In this document: in pieces, positions 5,028-13,939 of the stretch
How positions within the stretch are numbered: the stretch's first letter is position 1
Layout of the letters: every line of letters starts with the position of its first letter
Virus record (IMG/VR): IMGVR_UViG_3300030202_002298
Coordinates: 49,668 to 70,722 of that record
Strand: one strand, 5' to 3'
Length of the DNA: 21,055 nucleotides
Source: a virus
Program-made: the position numbers and the translations under genes
The notes under the pieces: model-generated
What the model was told of the DNA's origin: nothing
Database searches by the model: none
The model's input: the letters and a program-made list of their open reading frames with translations, nothing else

Positions 5028-5086
5028 TTGCAGTTTCCTTGGCAAGTATCGTCAAAGCAATAGGGGTTTTCACATTTATTCTCCAT
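5024..5086 (-). CDS. 20-aa Cys-rich micropeptide, probable metal binder
   Basis: The frame encodes MENKCENPYCFDDTCQGNCK, with four Cys in C-x4-C-x4-C-x3-C spacing, suited to one zinc or another soft metal. The start overlaps the end of the 140-aa gene by 11 nt, and its TGA shares ATGA with the next start. A strong site (AGGAGGG) lies 7 nt before the ATG, inside the acidic tail codons of the upstream gene. That site and the overlaps on both sides argue that this tiny gene is real. Confidence 0.6.
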   Translation of the reverse strand: MENKCENPYCFDDTCQGNCK

Positions 5087-5498
5087 CTGATCCCTCCTCT
5101 TCATCTTCATCTGCGTCCACATCAACAACTGGTTCAGGCCCAGGTATTGGTTCAGGCTCTGGTACTGGTGCTGGTTCCACAGTAGTATCAATCGTAATCT
5201 CTGGAGACTCAAAGTCCTCGACATTCTTAGGTTGAGCTTTCTGCGCTTCAATCTGGGAATCTAAACTAGCAATCCACTTGTTATCAGCAGCGAACTGTGA
5301 CACTAGAGCATTTGCCTGTTCTTTAAACTCATTGAGCATAGGCATACTATCCATTGGATATTGGTATACCCCGTCAATGTATGAACTGTTCCCGTCTGGG
5401 TCTGTTGCTGTTAGTCCTATGACCACCTCGCATACGCAGTTGGGGTCTTCCGATTTGTGGCGTGGCTCTAGCCTCACGCAGGTATATGTATTAGCCAT
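5076..5498 (-). CDS. 140-aa phage protein with Pro/Glu-rich acidic tail
   Basis: The N-terminal part begins MANTYTCVRLEPRHKSEDPN and is probably a small beta domain (to about residue 45, with CEVVIGLTATDPDG). A helical segment follows (about 50-85, MLNEFKEQANALVSQFAADNKWIASL), then a low-complexity tail of PEP repeats (about 107-122) and an acidic end (DADEDEEEGSDGE). MANTYTxx proteins of this size are common between fibre and lysis genes in marine phages, but the role is unknown to me. AAAGGAT precedes the ATG, which is one base past the stop of the 32-aa gene. The acidic tail codons carry the ribosome site of the next gene, so tail composition may partly serve translation. Confidence 0.75.
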   Translation of the reverse strand: MANTYTCVRLEPRHKSEDPNCVCEVVIGLTATDPDGNSSYIDGVYQYPMDSMPMLNEFKEQANALVSQFAADNKWIASLDSQIEAQKAQPKNVEDFESPEITIDTTVEPAPVPEPEPIPGPEPVVDVDADEDEEEGSDGE

Positions 5499-5499
5499 T

Positions 5500-5598
5500 T
5501 CAATATCCTTTCATTTTCTTTGTACCAGTTTTTTTACTGTTGGGTTTTGGTTTTGGTTTATTAGTACTTGGTTTTCCGTATCCTTTTCCTTTTGGCAT
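5500..5598 (-). CDS. 32-aa Lys/Pro-rich basic peptide
   Basis: The product begins MPKGKGYGKPSTNKPKPKPN and ends KKTGTKKMKGY, so about 40 percent is Lys. AAAGGAT lies 8 nt upstream of the ATG, and the stop codon is two bases before the next start. Short MPKGKGYG-type peptides occur widely in marine phages near virion genes. It is probably unstructured and nucleic-acid-binding or a virion accessory; no function is established. Confidence 0.7.
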   Translation of the reverse strand: MPKGKGYGKPSTNKPKPKPNSKKTGTKKMKGY

Positions 5599-5614
5599 TA
5601 TTTATCCTTTCTAT

Positions 5615-6241
5615 TTAGCTTGTTGCTTGTGTGTCTACTGGTTCCATTGTGGATGCCAGCATTTGTGTAAATCTTGCTAATCCCTCGGCAGGAGAATTCT
5701 GGGTACATTCCACGTCAATGCTGTAACGAGCTGAGAAGTCTGATGATCTAATGTTTTCAGAATGTGATGTAACTGTTCCTGTATGTGAATTGGAATGAGA
5801 TCCACCTGCATCAAACCCTACTCCCCAGAAGTGACCACTTACAGATGCATGAACTTCAGACTCCGAATGATCCTCTTGTTTATTGTCGTGTGACTCTGTG
5901 TTTTGGGAATGACTCTTAACCTCCATATCAAAATGTACCTTAACATCAGATATAGATAGGTTAGGTATAGTTACCATCGTTAGTAACGGCATCTTCACCA
6001 TTTGTTTTAATGGTTTGGTTTGACCTTTGATTAGCCGTTCGACTTCTACATCAACGGTACGGGTCCTGGTTTTCTTTGGATCTTCTGGATCAGGCTCAAA
6101 CCCAATCGAGGATACAAAGTCCAATGTTACTCCAGCTAATTTCTTCTGGCCTTTAGCCGCTGACACTAGAGGGTCAATTATGAGTTCCGAAAGCGGGAGG
6201 CCTTGGAAATCTTTTAGTTGTTTATCGTCTGCTCCTGGCAT
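5615..6241 (-). CDS. DUF2589-family protein
   Basis: 208 aa. The N-terminus has the helix LIIDPLVSAAKGQKKLAGVTLDF (21-42), then SSIGFEP, then the family's signature strand pair MPLLTMVTIPNLSISDVKVHF (84-104). Near the C-terminus ARYSIDVECTQNSPAEGLARF (171-191) matches the closing PxGLxR segment of this family. Between lies a His/Ser-rich insert (about 110-168) that may bind metal or be surface exposed. The DUF2589 family is of unknown function, known mainly from bacterial chromosomes, and I assign it by pattern. The adjacent 129-aa gene is a shorter paralogue. The position straight after the giant fibre suggests a virion or fibre-assembly role, but a host-interaction protein is equally possible. 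Confidence 0.75.
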   Translation of the reverse strand: MPGADDKQLKDFQGLPLSELIIDPLVSAAKGQKKLAGVTLDFVSSIGFEPDPEDPKKTRTRTVDVEVERLIKGQTKPLKQMVKMPLLTMVTIPNLSISDVKVHFDMEVKSHSQNTESHDNKQEDHSESEVHASVSGHFWGVGFDAGGSHSNSHTGTVTSHSENIRSSDFSARYSIDVECTQNSPAEGLARFTQMLASTMEPVDTQATS

Positions 6242-6251
6242 AATGATTTAT

Positions 6252-6641
6252 TTATATTGTTGGTATTAGTTTTATTAGGTTATCTCCGATACGAGCCATG
6301 CCTTCAGCTTGATCCGTACTGGAAAATTTTATCTTTACGTTAGCCATCTTGGATTTTCTTAGTTTACCCAAACAGCCAACTGCTTTGTCTCCGTCATGGT
6401 CAAGGTTCACCTGTAGATCAACCTCGCATGATTCTATTTTTAGTGTGTTATGAGGAACCAGCACGAACAATGGAGCTTCTACATCTTTATCGTTAAGCCT
6501 AATCTTCACTGTCTTAGCTGATCCGTCCTCATTAAAGTACCCTTCCCTTATATTATTTGAGAGAGACTCCTCCACTGATTTTTGAGCCTGTACCACTGCT
6601 GAGTACAAGCTATCGAATATGTTCTGTAATTCTCCTGCCAT
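6252..6641 (-). CDS. Short paralogue of the DUF2589 protein
   Basis: 129 aa. An N-terminal helix (IFDSLYSAVVQAQKSVEESL, 8-27) is followed by KTVKIRLNDKDVEAP and a strand pair PLFVLVPHNTLKIESCEVDL (57-76). That segment lines up with PLLTMVTIPNLSISDVKVHF of the following gene. QAEGMARIGDNLIKLIPTI (111-129) lines up with the PAEGLAR end of its neighbour. It lacks the His/Ser-rich insert. The two genes are 10 nt apart, so they are probably co-expressed and may form a hetero-oligomer. Function is unknown. Confidence 0.65.
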   Translation of the reverse strand: MAGELQNIFDSLYSAVVQAQKSVEESLSNNIREGYFNEDGSAKTVKIRLNDKDVEAPLFVLVPHNTLKIESCEVDLQVNLDHDGDKAVGCLGKLRKSKMANVKIKFSSTDQAEGMARIGDNLIKLIPTI

Positions 6642-6652
6642 TTTAAAAAATG

Positions 6653-9600
6653 TTATATCTGTCCTTCATACTCAACTTCGTATCTATCAATATCTGCTCG
6701 CTCTCCGTAAATTGTGTAGTAGCAATCAATAGCGTTACCATCTGCCTCGCCTATTTTTATCTCTATATTACTAGCAGAAATTACAAACAGTTTTTGGTAT
6801 GAACCTTTAGGGGTTAGCTGAACTGTAACTGTTCCATCTCTAACCAACCCTGCCCAATAATCTGGTAGATCAATAGTGTCACCTTGAACTTCACCACGTT
6901 GGTAAACCCCAATCTCTGGCCCTTCCAATGAGGAGTGGCGAAGATTCATTCCTTCTTTTGTAGGGTGAGGTATTTTAAATGATTTACTGTACCCGCCTAT
7001 GTCACCGTTAGAATAAATATTGCCACTAAAGAAAGCCGTGTAAGAACTATTCGGGCTGGTTCCAACGCCTAGTCTTGTAGTTATCTGAGCATCTCCAACA
7101 ACGTGTAGGTTCTCATTACCAGGAGATGTCTTGTTAACAGTTAGTGAATGATCAGAGCCATTGTAAAATAAACGTGGAGCTTGTTTAACTGTAGTGCTGT
7201 CTGTGTAAACCGCTATGTTTCCATTGGTTGTGCTGCTAGTAACTGAGCTTGATGAAACTGTTCCACTACCACTGCCTCCTCCGCTTTGGTCTGCCCATTC
7301 TAATGTGGTTCCACTACTAGGTGCTGTAAGAACTTGCCCCGCACTGCTAGGTGCTGACGTTGGAAATGTGTATGCATCATGGAACCTAATTCCAGAGTTA
7401 GATACGGACATACGACTATTACCCCCAGAGGTAAATTCCATTGTGTCGTTTGCGCTTCTAAAAATACCTGTGTTTAAATCATTTATAAATGTGATACCGG
7501 GATTACCAGCACTACCATCTCCTGAACGGAAGAATGCTGAAAAAGTATTTAACCATCTGAGATTATATGCACCCGAATCTCTCACTGCATCAGCGTAAGG
7601 GCCGATGTTTCGCTCAAAGTAAGTTTGTTTATTGAAATAAAACGATGGCCGATCCGTCATAAAGTGACAGAAAGAACTATTTTGTGGCCCTGTTTGTAAC
7701 CAGCCATGATCAGTGACTGTTATTAAAGAAGTGTTAGTGGAATTATGTTGATATGTGTCCGCACCGAAATATAACTTATCAGATATTACAACATTACCTC
7801 CAGAGTCTACACGGAATTTTTGTGATCCGTTTTCATCAATGTAGAGCAAAGGATAACCCGCAGAAGTTCCAGACGAGTTGACGCTAATTCGCACACCATA
7901 CGGAGTTGTGCTGCTTGTTTGGAAATGCCCAGCATAGGTTGTTCCACTTGTGACTGCATGAATTTTTGAGTCAGGGGCGTTAGTCGCTATACCTAATCCT
8001 GTGTTATTTACAAATGCCCTTGCAGTGCCTCCCGTTACAAACCCAATACTATCCGCAGAATTTTCGTATATATATGTGTTAGAACCTCCGTCTAGGTAAA
8101 ACGCTTCAGAAGCACCCACAAAGACTTCACCATTAGCTTTAACACCAAATTTATAAGTCCCATTAACATTAACACCGAGAGCCATTCCAGAACTCCCCGG
8201 CTCATCCATTCGCACTAGCAACCCACCTGAGTTTCCACTAGTTGCAGTGTTGTAAATTTTTGAAACCCAGTTGCCTGTTAATGATTTCTGAACGTGAAAC
8301 GGGTACGATGGAAAAGCTCCTATGCCTAAAGCGTTTTGGATTTTTATGTTCCCATCATTGTAGATCATAAAATCCGCAGTCCCACTTAAATCAGGATCAG
8401 TGGTAGCACTTGAACTTCTGATAATTGCAAACTTGTTTGTACCGTATGCATTAGTTACCAAGAACCTTCTAGCACTAGATGTGTGTCCTGTGTTTGCGTG
8501 AAATAATAAACCTCCGTAGGAACCGTAGTTGCTTGTTGTTGAGTAACCCGCTAGTCGCAATGCGTTGTTATCTGGATCTCCATTAACTTCACCTATTGTT
8601 AAACCTCGCCCCGAAATGTGCTTTATGTACGAATCACCACCACTATTTTCAAGTTGCAACGCTCCCGCATTTGTTATGGTTAATCGGTTAGTATTATTTG
8701 TTGCAAAATTGATAGCACCATTTTCGTAGTTATGTATTCCAGCGTTAAGGCCAGATAAATAAAATTCAAGTCCGTCACTAGCTCCCGTGCCACTACTGTT
8801 GTTTTGCAGTGCCATTTTTACGGGAGTGGTGTCGTAAATTGTTAGTTTTTTAGTCGCAGCAGAAAGGCCGATTCCTAAACGACCTCGGTTAGAAACAAAC
8901 ACACCAGTTCCAGTTGGGGTATAACAAGCTAAATTTGGTACGTCATTGACGATGTTGTTTGCTGTATCAATTGACAAACCATAAGCACCTCCGTTGTTTT
9001 CAAATCTGCCAGTCCAGTTAACAGTAGTCTGTTGTACGTCCAGTAAATATCCTGTTTTTCCAATGATGCTTACCTTGCCGTTAAATGTAGCAGTGTCACC
9101 TATTCTACTGTGTTGTTCATGGCAAGATATGTTGTCTATGTTAAAATTACCTCCAGCAGTGTTAGCCCAGAATCCTAAAGTTGTGTCTGTTGGAACAATT
9201 TCTATAGTGTGCGTTCCATTACCGTAACTAACATATCCATTTGAACTAGTGTAAGCACTTCCACTTCCAAGTTTATTACCAATCCAAATATTTGCTAGAC
9301 CGCCACTTCCAACTTGAATTGTAAATGAGAGTTTAAATGTTTTGCCAGAATCGTTAGCAACAAAAACACTGTCTTGAGCTAAAGTTCCGTTACTAGAATC
9401 GTCAAATGATGCAACTCCATTGAGAATCTTCCACGGAGCAGAACTTGTGGTGATTGCAACATTGCCTCCATTATACATTGTCCATGAACTGGTACTCGCC
9501 ATAGCACCATTGGATATTTTGTCAGTAGTGCTGTGAGTTTTAATTTCACCTGAGACATCTAATTTAGAATTTGGTAAAGTATCTGCTATCCCCAAATTCC

Positions 9601-12600
9601 CATTTCTCAGTGTCATTGTGTTTACCCCTCCATTAGCTGATCTGCAATAGAGAGTGTCGGTGTCAAAATAAATATCCGAAGTTCCGCTATAACCGAATCT
9701 GTAGGAACTGCCGTTAGCATTAGCAATCTGAATTTTAGAGTCAGGAGCAGTTACCCCTCCAATGCCGCAATTTCCATTTGTATCAATTACAAAACGAGGG
9801 CTACTGTCTAGGTTGCCAGCATTGTTTTCGCTGATAAAAAACCCAGCACCATTTTGGCCAATAGATGTTGAACCTCCTGACCCTTTAAATATCAGAGGGA
9901 CTTCACCTTTGCTTGCATCGCCAATCGTTATCCCTTGTTCACTTGCGGCTGGAGTTACTTGGAGAGTTCCTGTGATTGTGCCGCCAGATGAGTTTAGTAT
10001 TAGTTTCTGACTGTTCTGAACTCTGAACTCTAAGTTGCCGCCGATACTGTCAACAATGCCTGAAGTGTTCCCGTTGGAGTATGTTAGCTTAATTCCATAC
10101 GTTGAACTTTGTGTGAAGTTTGCTGCACCGTTTGAATCTATCTCAAATTTCTTACTTCCGCCGCCAAAACTACTGCCTGTCCAAAATTCTATTCCTCCTT
10201 GACCGTGAAGTTTTAATCCTGCTGTAGAATATTTTAGTGCTAATCCTCCACGGTTCCCCCCGCTGTCAGCTAATATCAAGTAAGGTTGCCATGTATTTGC
10301 TGTTTGTGAAACATTTCTAACGTAAACAGTACCAGTGCTATCTGAAGAATTTCTAAAACACGCATGACCAGCACCCGCCGAATAAAGACCTAAAAGCTCA
10401 TTGCTTGAAGATATGGTAGCTGCGGTTCCTATGCCTAAAAAAGAACCACTCAGCGTCATTTGCTGAGAGTTGTTGGTGAAAAACTTTAACGTGGAATTTG
10501 TAGCTTCAATTCGCTCATGTGAGTCAGCCCATTGCAGTGAGTATCCGTGGTCTAAGTTTAAATGACTGTTATCAATTATTAAATCGCCACTTAAATTAGT
10601 ATTACCTCCTGATGAAACAGAAAAATAATGTGATCCGTTTTGCTCAACTTTAAGTAAAGGATAACCTGAAGAAGTTCCTGACGAGGAAGCGTTAATCCTC
10701 ACACCATACGGAGTTGTGCTACTTGTTTGGAAATGTGCAGAATAAGTTGAACCACTGCTAATTGTATGAATCCTAGAGTCGGGTAAAGTTGTGTTTATAC
10801 CAACATCTCCATTTTTTACGATCAGTCCGGTGTGAGTGGTAGCCCCATTAGAATCTACCGTTGTAAGCTGTGCATAACGGTCAGACGAAGCGTTGTTACC
10901 TTTAAGAAGTAAAGCACCTCCGTAACTTCCACTCCACATTGGGAGGTTGTTTCCGATCTGTATTTTTCCATCACCCCGCACAAGCATTAGGCTAGTGCCG
11001 TTACTGTATGTTGTATTGTTTGTTCTAACGTGGAGTACCTCTACATCTGAACCATCGTTAACCGTTGAAATTACAGTCCCATCATACTCTGAGGTGTTGC
11101 CCGAATTATGAAGCCATGCAACAGGAGTGTTAGCTGCACCTGAACTACCAGAGACAGTTAAAGGGCCACCAATTGTTGTTGTATTCCCACTTGTCCCGCA
11201 CAAAGCAACGCCTCCAGCCCGTTTAACAACCAAGTCCATGTTGTTGACGTTTGGTTGATATACATACCAATCACCGTTGCTAGTCCCATATGCAGGGGTT
11301 GTATTATAAGCCATGCCCATCCGTGCGGAATTAGCATAAGTGGAGTTGGTAAAAAATATTTCACACCATTGGCTGCTCTTTACCTCAATGCCGCATCTGG
11401 CAGAGGTGTTACCGAATTGAGCCATTTGTTGGCCTGATCCAGTTGCGGTTATGTTACCACTAAATATAGCGTTCCCGTTATACAACGTCAGAACATTGTT
11501 GCCTCCCGGTTGGCCACTCGTTTCACCTATTTTAAATGCTCCTGAATCAGTCCTATCAATACCTACACACCAGTTAGTTGTGTTGTCACCGAAGGAAATG
11601 TATGGGTCGTTATTCCCTGAAAATAACCTAAGTTTTGTTGCTCCCGAAGATTTGGAAACTGTTAAGTCACCACTAGGTATTTCTACATCACCAGCATTAA
11701 GTAACTTCAGTACTGTTTTTGGAGAACCAGTGTTATCGGTGATGAAATGAAAATCTCCTACATTTGTAGCGGTTTTATATTGATATGCAATTCGTCCATC
11801 AGCATTTCTCGCTCGGAAATCTAGATTAGCATAAACATTGTCAGCCTCTGTTGTGTTGTAAATTAAAAACCCCTGCCCAGCACCTCCACCACTTAACCCA
11901 TCTTCTGTTACATTTGTGCCTGAACGTGCAAAAACTACAGAAAGAGTTTTATTCGGTGTTGTGCTACCTATGCCTACCGAATCACTACCGATAGTCATCA
12001 CCGCACTATTGTTGTCCCAGATTTGCGTTTTTAAATTACTAGCATCAGCAACAATGCGTCCGACTATAGTATGATCTAGTCTCCTCCAGATTAACGCTGA
12101 CGATGTTCCTGTGTTTGTTGGTACATCAATGTAGGTTGTGTTATTAACCTCTAGTTGACCTGATAAAACGCCATTGTTGTCCTCGGTTAATTCAAACGCT
12201 GTATTGCTGTCTGTGGTGTTTCTAAATTTTAGTCCAGTGCCAGCGACATAAACCTTCCAATCATCTGTACCACTCTCCGCTGAAACTAATGAGAGTGCGG
12301 GGTCGCTTGATGTAGAAATTAAAAGATCGCTGCCAATAGTCCCACCATTGAACGAACTACTTGTCTGAATTACGTTACCACTAGAATCAACTGCTAGATA
12401 TTTGGCTACCGTTCCTGTTAAACCACTGCCACCGTATTTGTTTAATTTAAGCTGCCCCGTTTCCCCGCTTACCTCTAACAACCAGTCAGTAATCGCCCCA
12501 GATTGCCCATGCCTACCTATACTGAAGTCTGCTCCTGAAGTGTTATTATTATTACTGTCTAGATTTACAAACAGTCCTCCGAAAGTATTAATTCGTAAGT

Positions 12601-13936
12601 CATCCGCAGCATTACCTGAACTGTTACGACTACCAATAGCGTGTTCCGTGTGACCCCCGCCATAAAATGTTATATAAGGAGCCTGAGATGCGAAGTCTAT
12701 ATTTTGAGCAAAAGTCACCTTGCCGTTGCTGGCTATAGTTACCCTCTCCGTAGCGTCAGTATAAAACTTTAGATAATCTCCGCCATTGCTCCCGACTATC
12801 TTTGCTTTGGTTCCACCCCACCTAATGCTTTGCCCGTCATCAAGAAATGAATCACCATTGTTTATTCTAACATCGCCATTGACTTGAAGTCTGTAGCTAG
12901 GTGTGCAAGCGATCCCTACCTTGCCATTATCAGCAACAGTGAATCTTGTAGTGCCAGCGGTTTGCACATAAAAATAATCATTGCTGACAAACATACCAGT
13001 ATTCGCGTCTGTATCGCCAATATTGTAACCATCTGAGACTGCTATACGGCCGTTGTGAACATGAAGCTTTTGGCTTGGCTCAATTCCTAAACCCAGCGAT
13101 CCATTCTGCATGAAATACCACTTGCGAGTACCGTTAATGCCGATAAACAAATCGGATGAACCCATCTCTAAGTCGGCATAGGTTCCATTCTTGTTTATTC
13201 TAAGTGTCGGGTTGTGAGAAGCAGTATAAATTTCTAGGTCTTTAGCTGGGGCTGAACTGCCTATGCCAACGCCCGTTGATTTTACAACAAGGTGATTCTC
13301 GTTGAACGTAGCACTAGCATTAAATTTTAAAGCAGTTGATGAATGATCCCATCCGATTTTTGCATTAGCTGATGTATCAGAAAAAAGTATGTAGTTGTCA
13401 TGCGAAGTGCCGCCTTTAACCTCAATGCCAGTATGACTAGACGTTTCAACTGTCAGGTTGCCCGTAAGTGTGCCGCCAGTTGCGGTTATTGCTCCACTAA
13501 ATGTAGCGTTACCGTTTTCTGACCCGTCCAAAGTCAAAGCAGTTTTTACAGTGCCACCATCCTTGATCTTAAAAAGAATATCTTTGTCATCAATAGGGTT
13601 TTGAATAACAAAGTTGTTTGAAGAGTTTTGTAAAATCCCAAATCTAACTCCATCATCTTTAAGGCTAATAGTATCGCCACCAGCGTCTAAAACAATTCCA
13701 TCAGCGGAGTCTATTATAAAGTCGCTAGTTGACGCGATTGTTCCACCGATAGTTAAAGTGCCACTAAGTGTGCCGCCAGCTAGGGGGAGATGATTGTTTA
13801 ACTGTAGAACACCATTGGCAGCGGCATTGCCGACATAGAGTTTACTGTCATGTAGATTAACTGCTAACTCGCCAGCCGCTAAACCGCTAGGTACGCCAGC
13901 AGTTGCCTTGCGCTTAATCTGAAGTGTATTAGCCAT
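6653..13936 (-). CDS. Giant repetitive tail fibre / host-recognition protein
   Basis: 2427 aa. It opens with a virion-attachment-type module (MANTLQIKRKATAGVPSGLA, then GELAVNLHDSKLYVG) also found in the next upstream gene. The long shaft has about twelve copies of a (L/V)GI(G/A)xxxPxxxLxV motif set among beta-strand repeats such as GTLTGNLTV and ATFSGAITATGG, typical of trimeric phage fibres. At about 1470-1610 lies a jelly-roll-like domain (KISNGAMASTSSWTMYNGG ... NFNIDNISC) resembling carbohydrate-binding modules. Residues about 2000-2075 repeat about 1065-1145. The last 115 residues (KSFKIPHPTKEGMNLRH, SLEGPEIGVY, TVQLTPKG, YTIYGERADIDRYEVEY) are a conserved end domain of marine phage fibres, perhaps a folding or tip domain. 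It should bind the cell surface or glycans. No catalytic motif is evident. Confidence 0.88.
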   Translation of the reverse strand: MANTLQIKRKATAGVPSGLAAGELAVNLHDSKLYVGNAAANGVLQLNNHLPLAGGTLSGTLTIGGTIASTSDFIIDSADGIVLDAGGDTISLKDDGVRFGILQNSSNNFVIQNPIDDKDILFKIKDGGTVKTALTLDGSENGNATFSGAITATGGTLTGNLTVETSSHTGIEVKGGTSHDNYILFSDTSANAKIGWDHSSTALKFNASATFNENHLVVKSTGVGIGSSAPAKDLEIYTASHNPTLRINKNGTYADLEMGSSDLFIGINGTRKWYFMQNGSLGLGIEPSQKLHVHNGRIAVSDGYNIGDTDANTGMFVSNDYFYVQTAGTTRFTVADNGKVGIACTPSYRLQVNGDVRINNGDSFLDDGQSIRWGGTKAKIVGSNGGDYLKFYTDATERVTIASNGKVTFAQNIDFASQAPYITFYGGGHTEHAIGSRNSSGNAADDLRINTFGGLFVNLDSNNNNTSGADFSIGRHGQSGAITDWLLEVSGETGQLKLNKYGGSGLTGTVAKYLAVDSSGNVIQTSSSFNGGTIGSDLLISTSSDPALSLVSAESGTDDWKVYVAGTGLKFRNTTDSNTAFELTEDNNGVLSGQLEVNNTTYIDVPTNTGTSSALIWRRLDHTIVGRIVADASNLKTQIWDNNSAVMTIGSDSVGIGSTTPNKTLSVVFARSGTNVTEDGLSGGGAGQGFLIYNTTEADNVYANLDFRARNADGRIAYQYKTATNVGDFHFITDNTGSPKTVLKLLNAGDVEIPSGDLTVSKSSGATKLRLFSGNNDPYISFGDNTTNWCVGIDRTDSGAFKIGETSGQPGGNNVLTLYNGNAIFSGNITATGSGQQMAQFGNTSARCGIEVKSSQWCEIFFTNSTYANSARMGMAYNTTPAYGTSNGDWYVYQPNVNNMDLVVKRAGGVALCGTSGNTTTIGGPLTVSGSSGAANTPVAWLHNSGNTSEYDGTVISTVNDGSDVEVLHVRTNNTTYSNGTSLMLVRGDGKIQIGNNLPMWSGSYGGALLLKGNNASSDRYAQLTTVDSNGATTHTGLIVKNGDVGINTTLPDSRIHTISSGSTYSAHFQTSSTTPYGVRINASSSGTSSGYPLLKVEQNGSHYFSVSSGGNTNLSGDLIIDNSHLNLDHGYSLQWADSHERIEATNSTLKFFTNNSQQMTLSGSFLGIGTAATISSSNELLGLYSAGAGHACFRNSSDSTGTVYVRNVSQTANTWQPYLILADSGGNRGGLALKYSTAGLKLHGQGGIEFWTGSSFGGGSKKFEIDSNGAANFTQSSTYGIKLTYSNGNTSGIVDSIGGNLEFRVQNSQKLILNSSGGTITGTLQVTPAASEQGITIGDASKGEVPLIFKGSGGSTSIGQNGAGFFISENNAGNLDSSPRFVIDTNGNCGIGGVTAPDSKIQIANANGSSYRFGYSGTSDIYFDTDTLYCRSANGGVNTMTLRNGNLGIADTLPNSKLDVSGEIKTHSTTDKISNGAMASTSSWTMYNGGNVAITTSSAPWKILNGVASFDDSSNGTLAQDSVFVANDSGKTFKLSFTIQVGSGGLANIWIGNKLGSGSAYTSSNGYVSYGNGTHTIEIVPTDTTLGFWANTAGGNFNIDNISCHEQHSRIGDTATFNGKVSIIGKTGYLLDVQQTTVNWTGRFENNGGAYGLSIDTANNIVNDVPNLACYTPTGTGVFVSNRGRLGIGLSAATKKLTIYDTTPVKMALQNNSSGTGASDGLEFYLSGLNAGIHNYENGAINFATNNTNRLTITNAGALQLENSGGDSYIKHISGRGLTIGEVNGDPDNNALRLAGYSTTSNYGSYGGLLFHANTGHTSSARRFLVTNAYGTNKFAIIRSSSATTDPDLSGTADFMIYNDGNIKIQNALGIGAFPSYPFHVQKSLTGNWVSKIYNTATSGNSGGLLVRMDEPGSSGMALGVNVNGTYKFGVKANGEVFVGASEAFYLDGGSNTYIYENSADSIGFVTGGTARAFVNNTGLGIATNAPDSKIHAVTSGTTYAGHFQTSSTTPYGVRISVNSSGTSAGYPLLYIDENGSQKFRVDSGGNVVISDKLYFGADTYQHNSTNTSLITVTDHGWLQTGPQNSSFCHFMTDRPSFYFNKQTYFERNIGPYADAVRDSGAYNLRWLNTFSAFFRSGDGSAGNPGITFINDLNTGIFRSANDTMEFTSGGNSRMSVSNSGIRFHDAYTFPTSAPSSAGQVLTAPSSGTTLEWADQSGGGSGSGTVSSSSVTSSTTNGNIAVYTDSTTVKQAPRLFYNGSDHSLTVNKTSPGNENLHVVGDAQITTRLGVGTSPNSSYTAFFSGNIYSNGDIGGYSKSFKIPHPTKEGMNLRHSSLEGPEIGVYQRGEVQGDTIDLPDYWAGLVRDGTVTVQLTPKGSYQKLFVISASNIEIKIGEADGNAIDCYYTIYGERADIDRYEVEYEGQI

Positions 13937-13939
13937 TTA

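Noticed and set aside
4708-5185. Plus-strand frames opposite the tiny-gene block
   Set aside because: They oppose well-supported, coupled minus-strand genes and resemble low-complexity antisense products (e.g. QVLVQALVLVLV from acidic Pro/Glu codons).
6653-6990. Peptidase S74 self-cleaving chaperone at the fibre end
   Set aside because: The end block (IPHPTKEG, SLEGPEIGVY, YGERADIDRY) differs from the S74 chaperone as I know it; no Ser-Lys dyad pattern could be pointed to.
7215-12653. Several plus-strand frames of 80-130 aa opposite the giant fibre
   Set aside because: They are antisense shadows of a single long frame with clear protein repeats; no start signals or recognisable domains.
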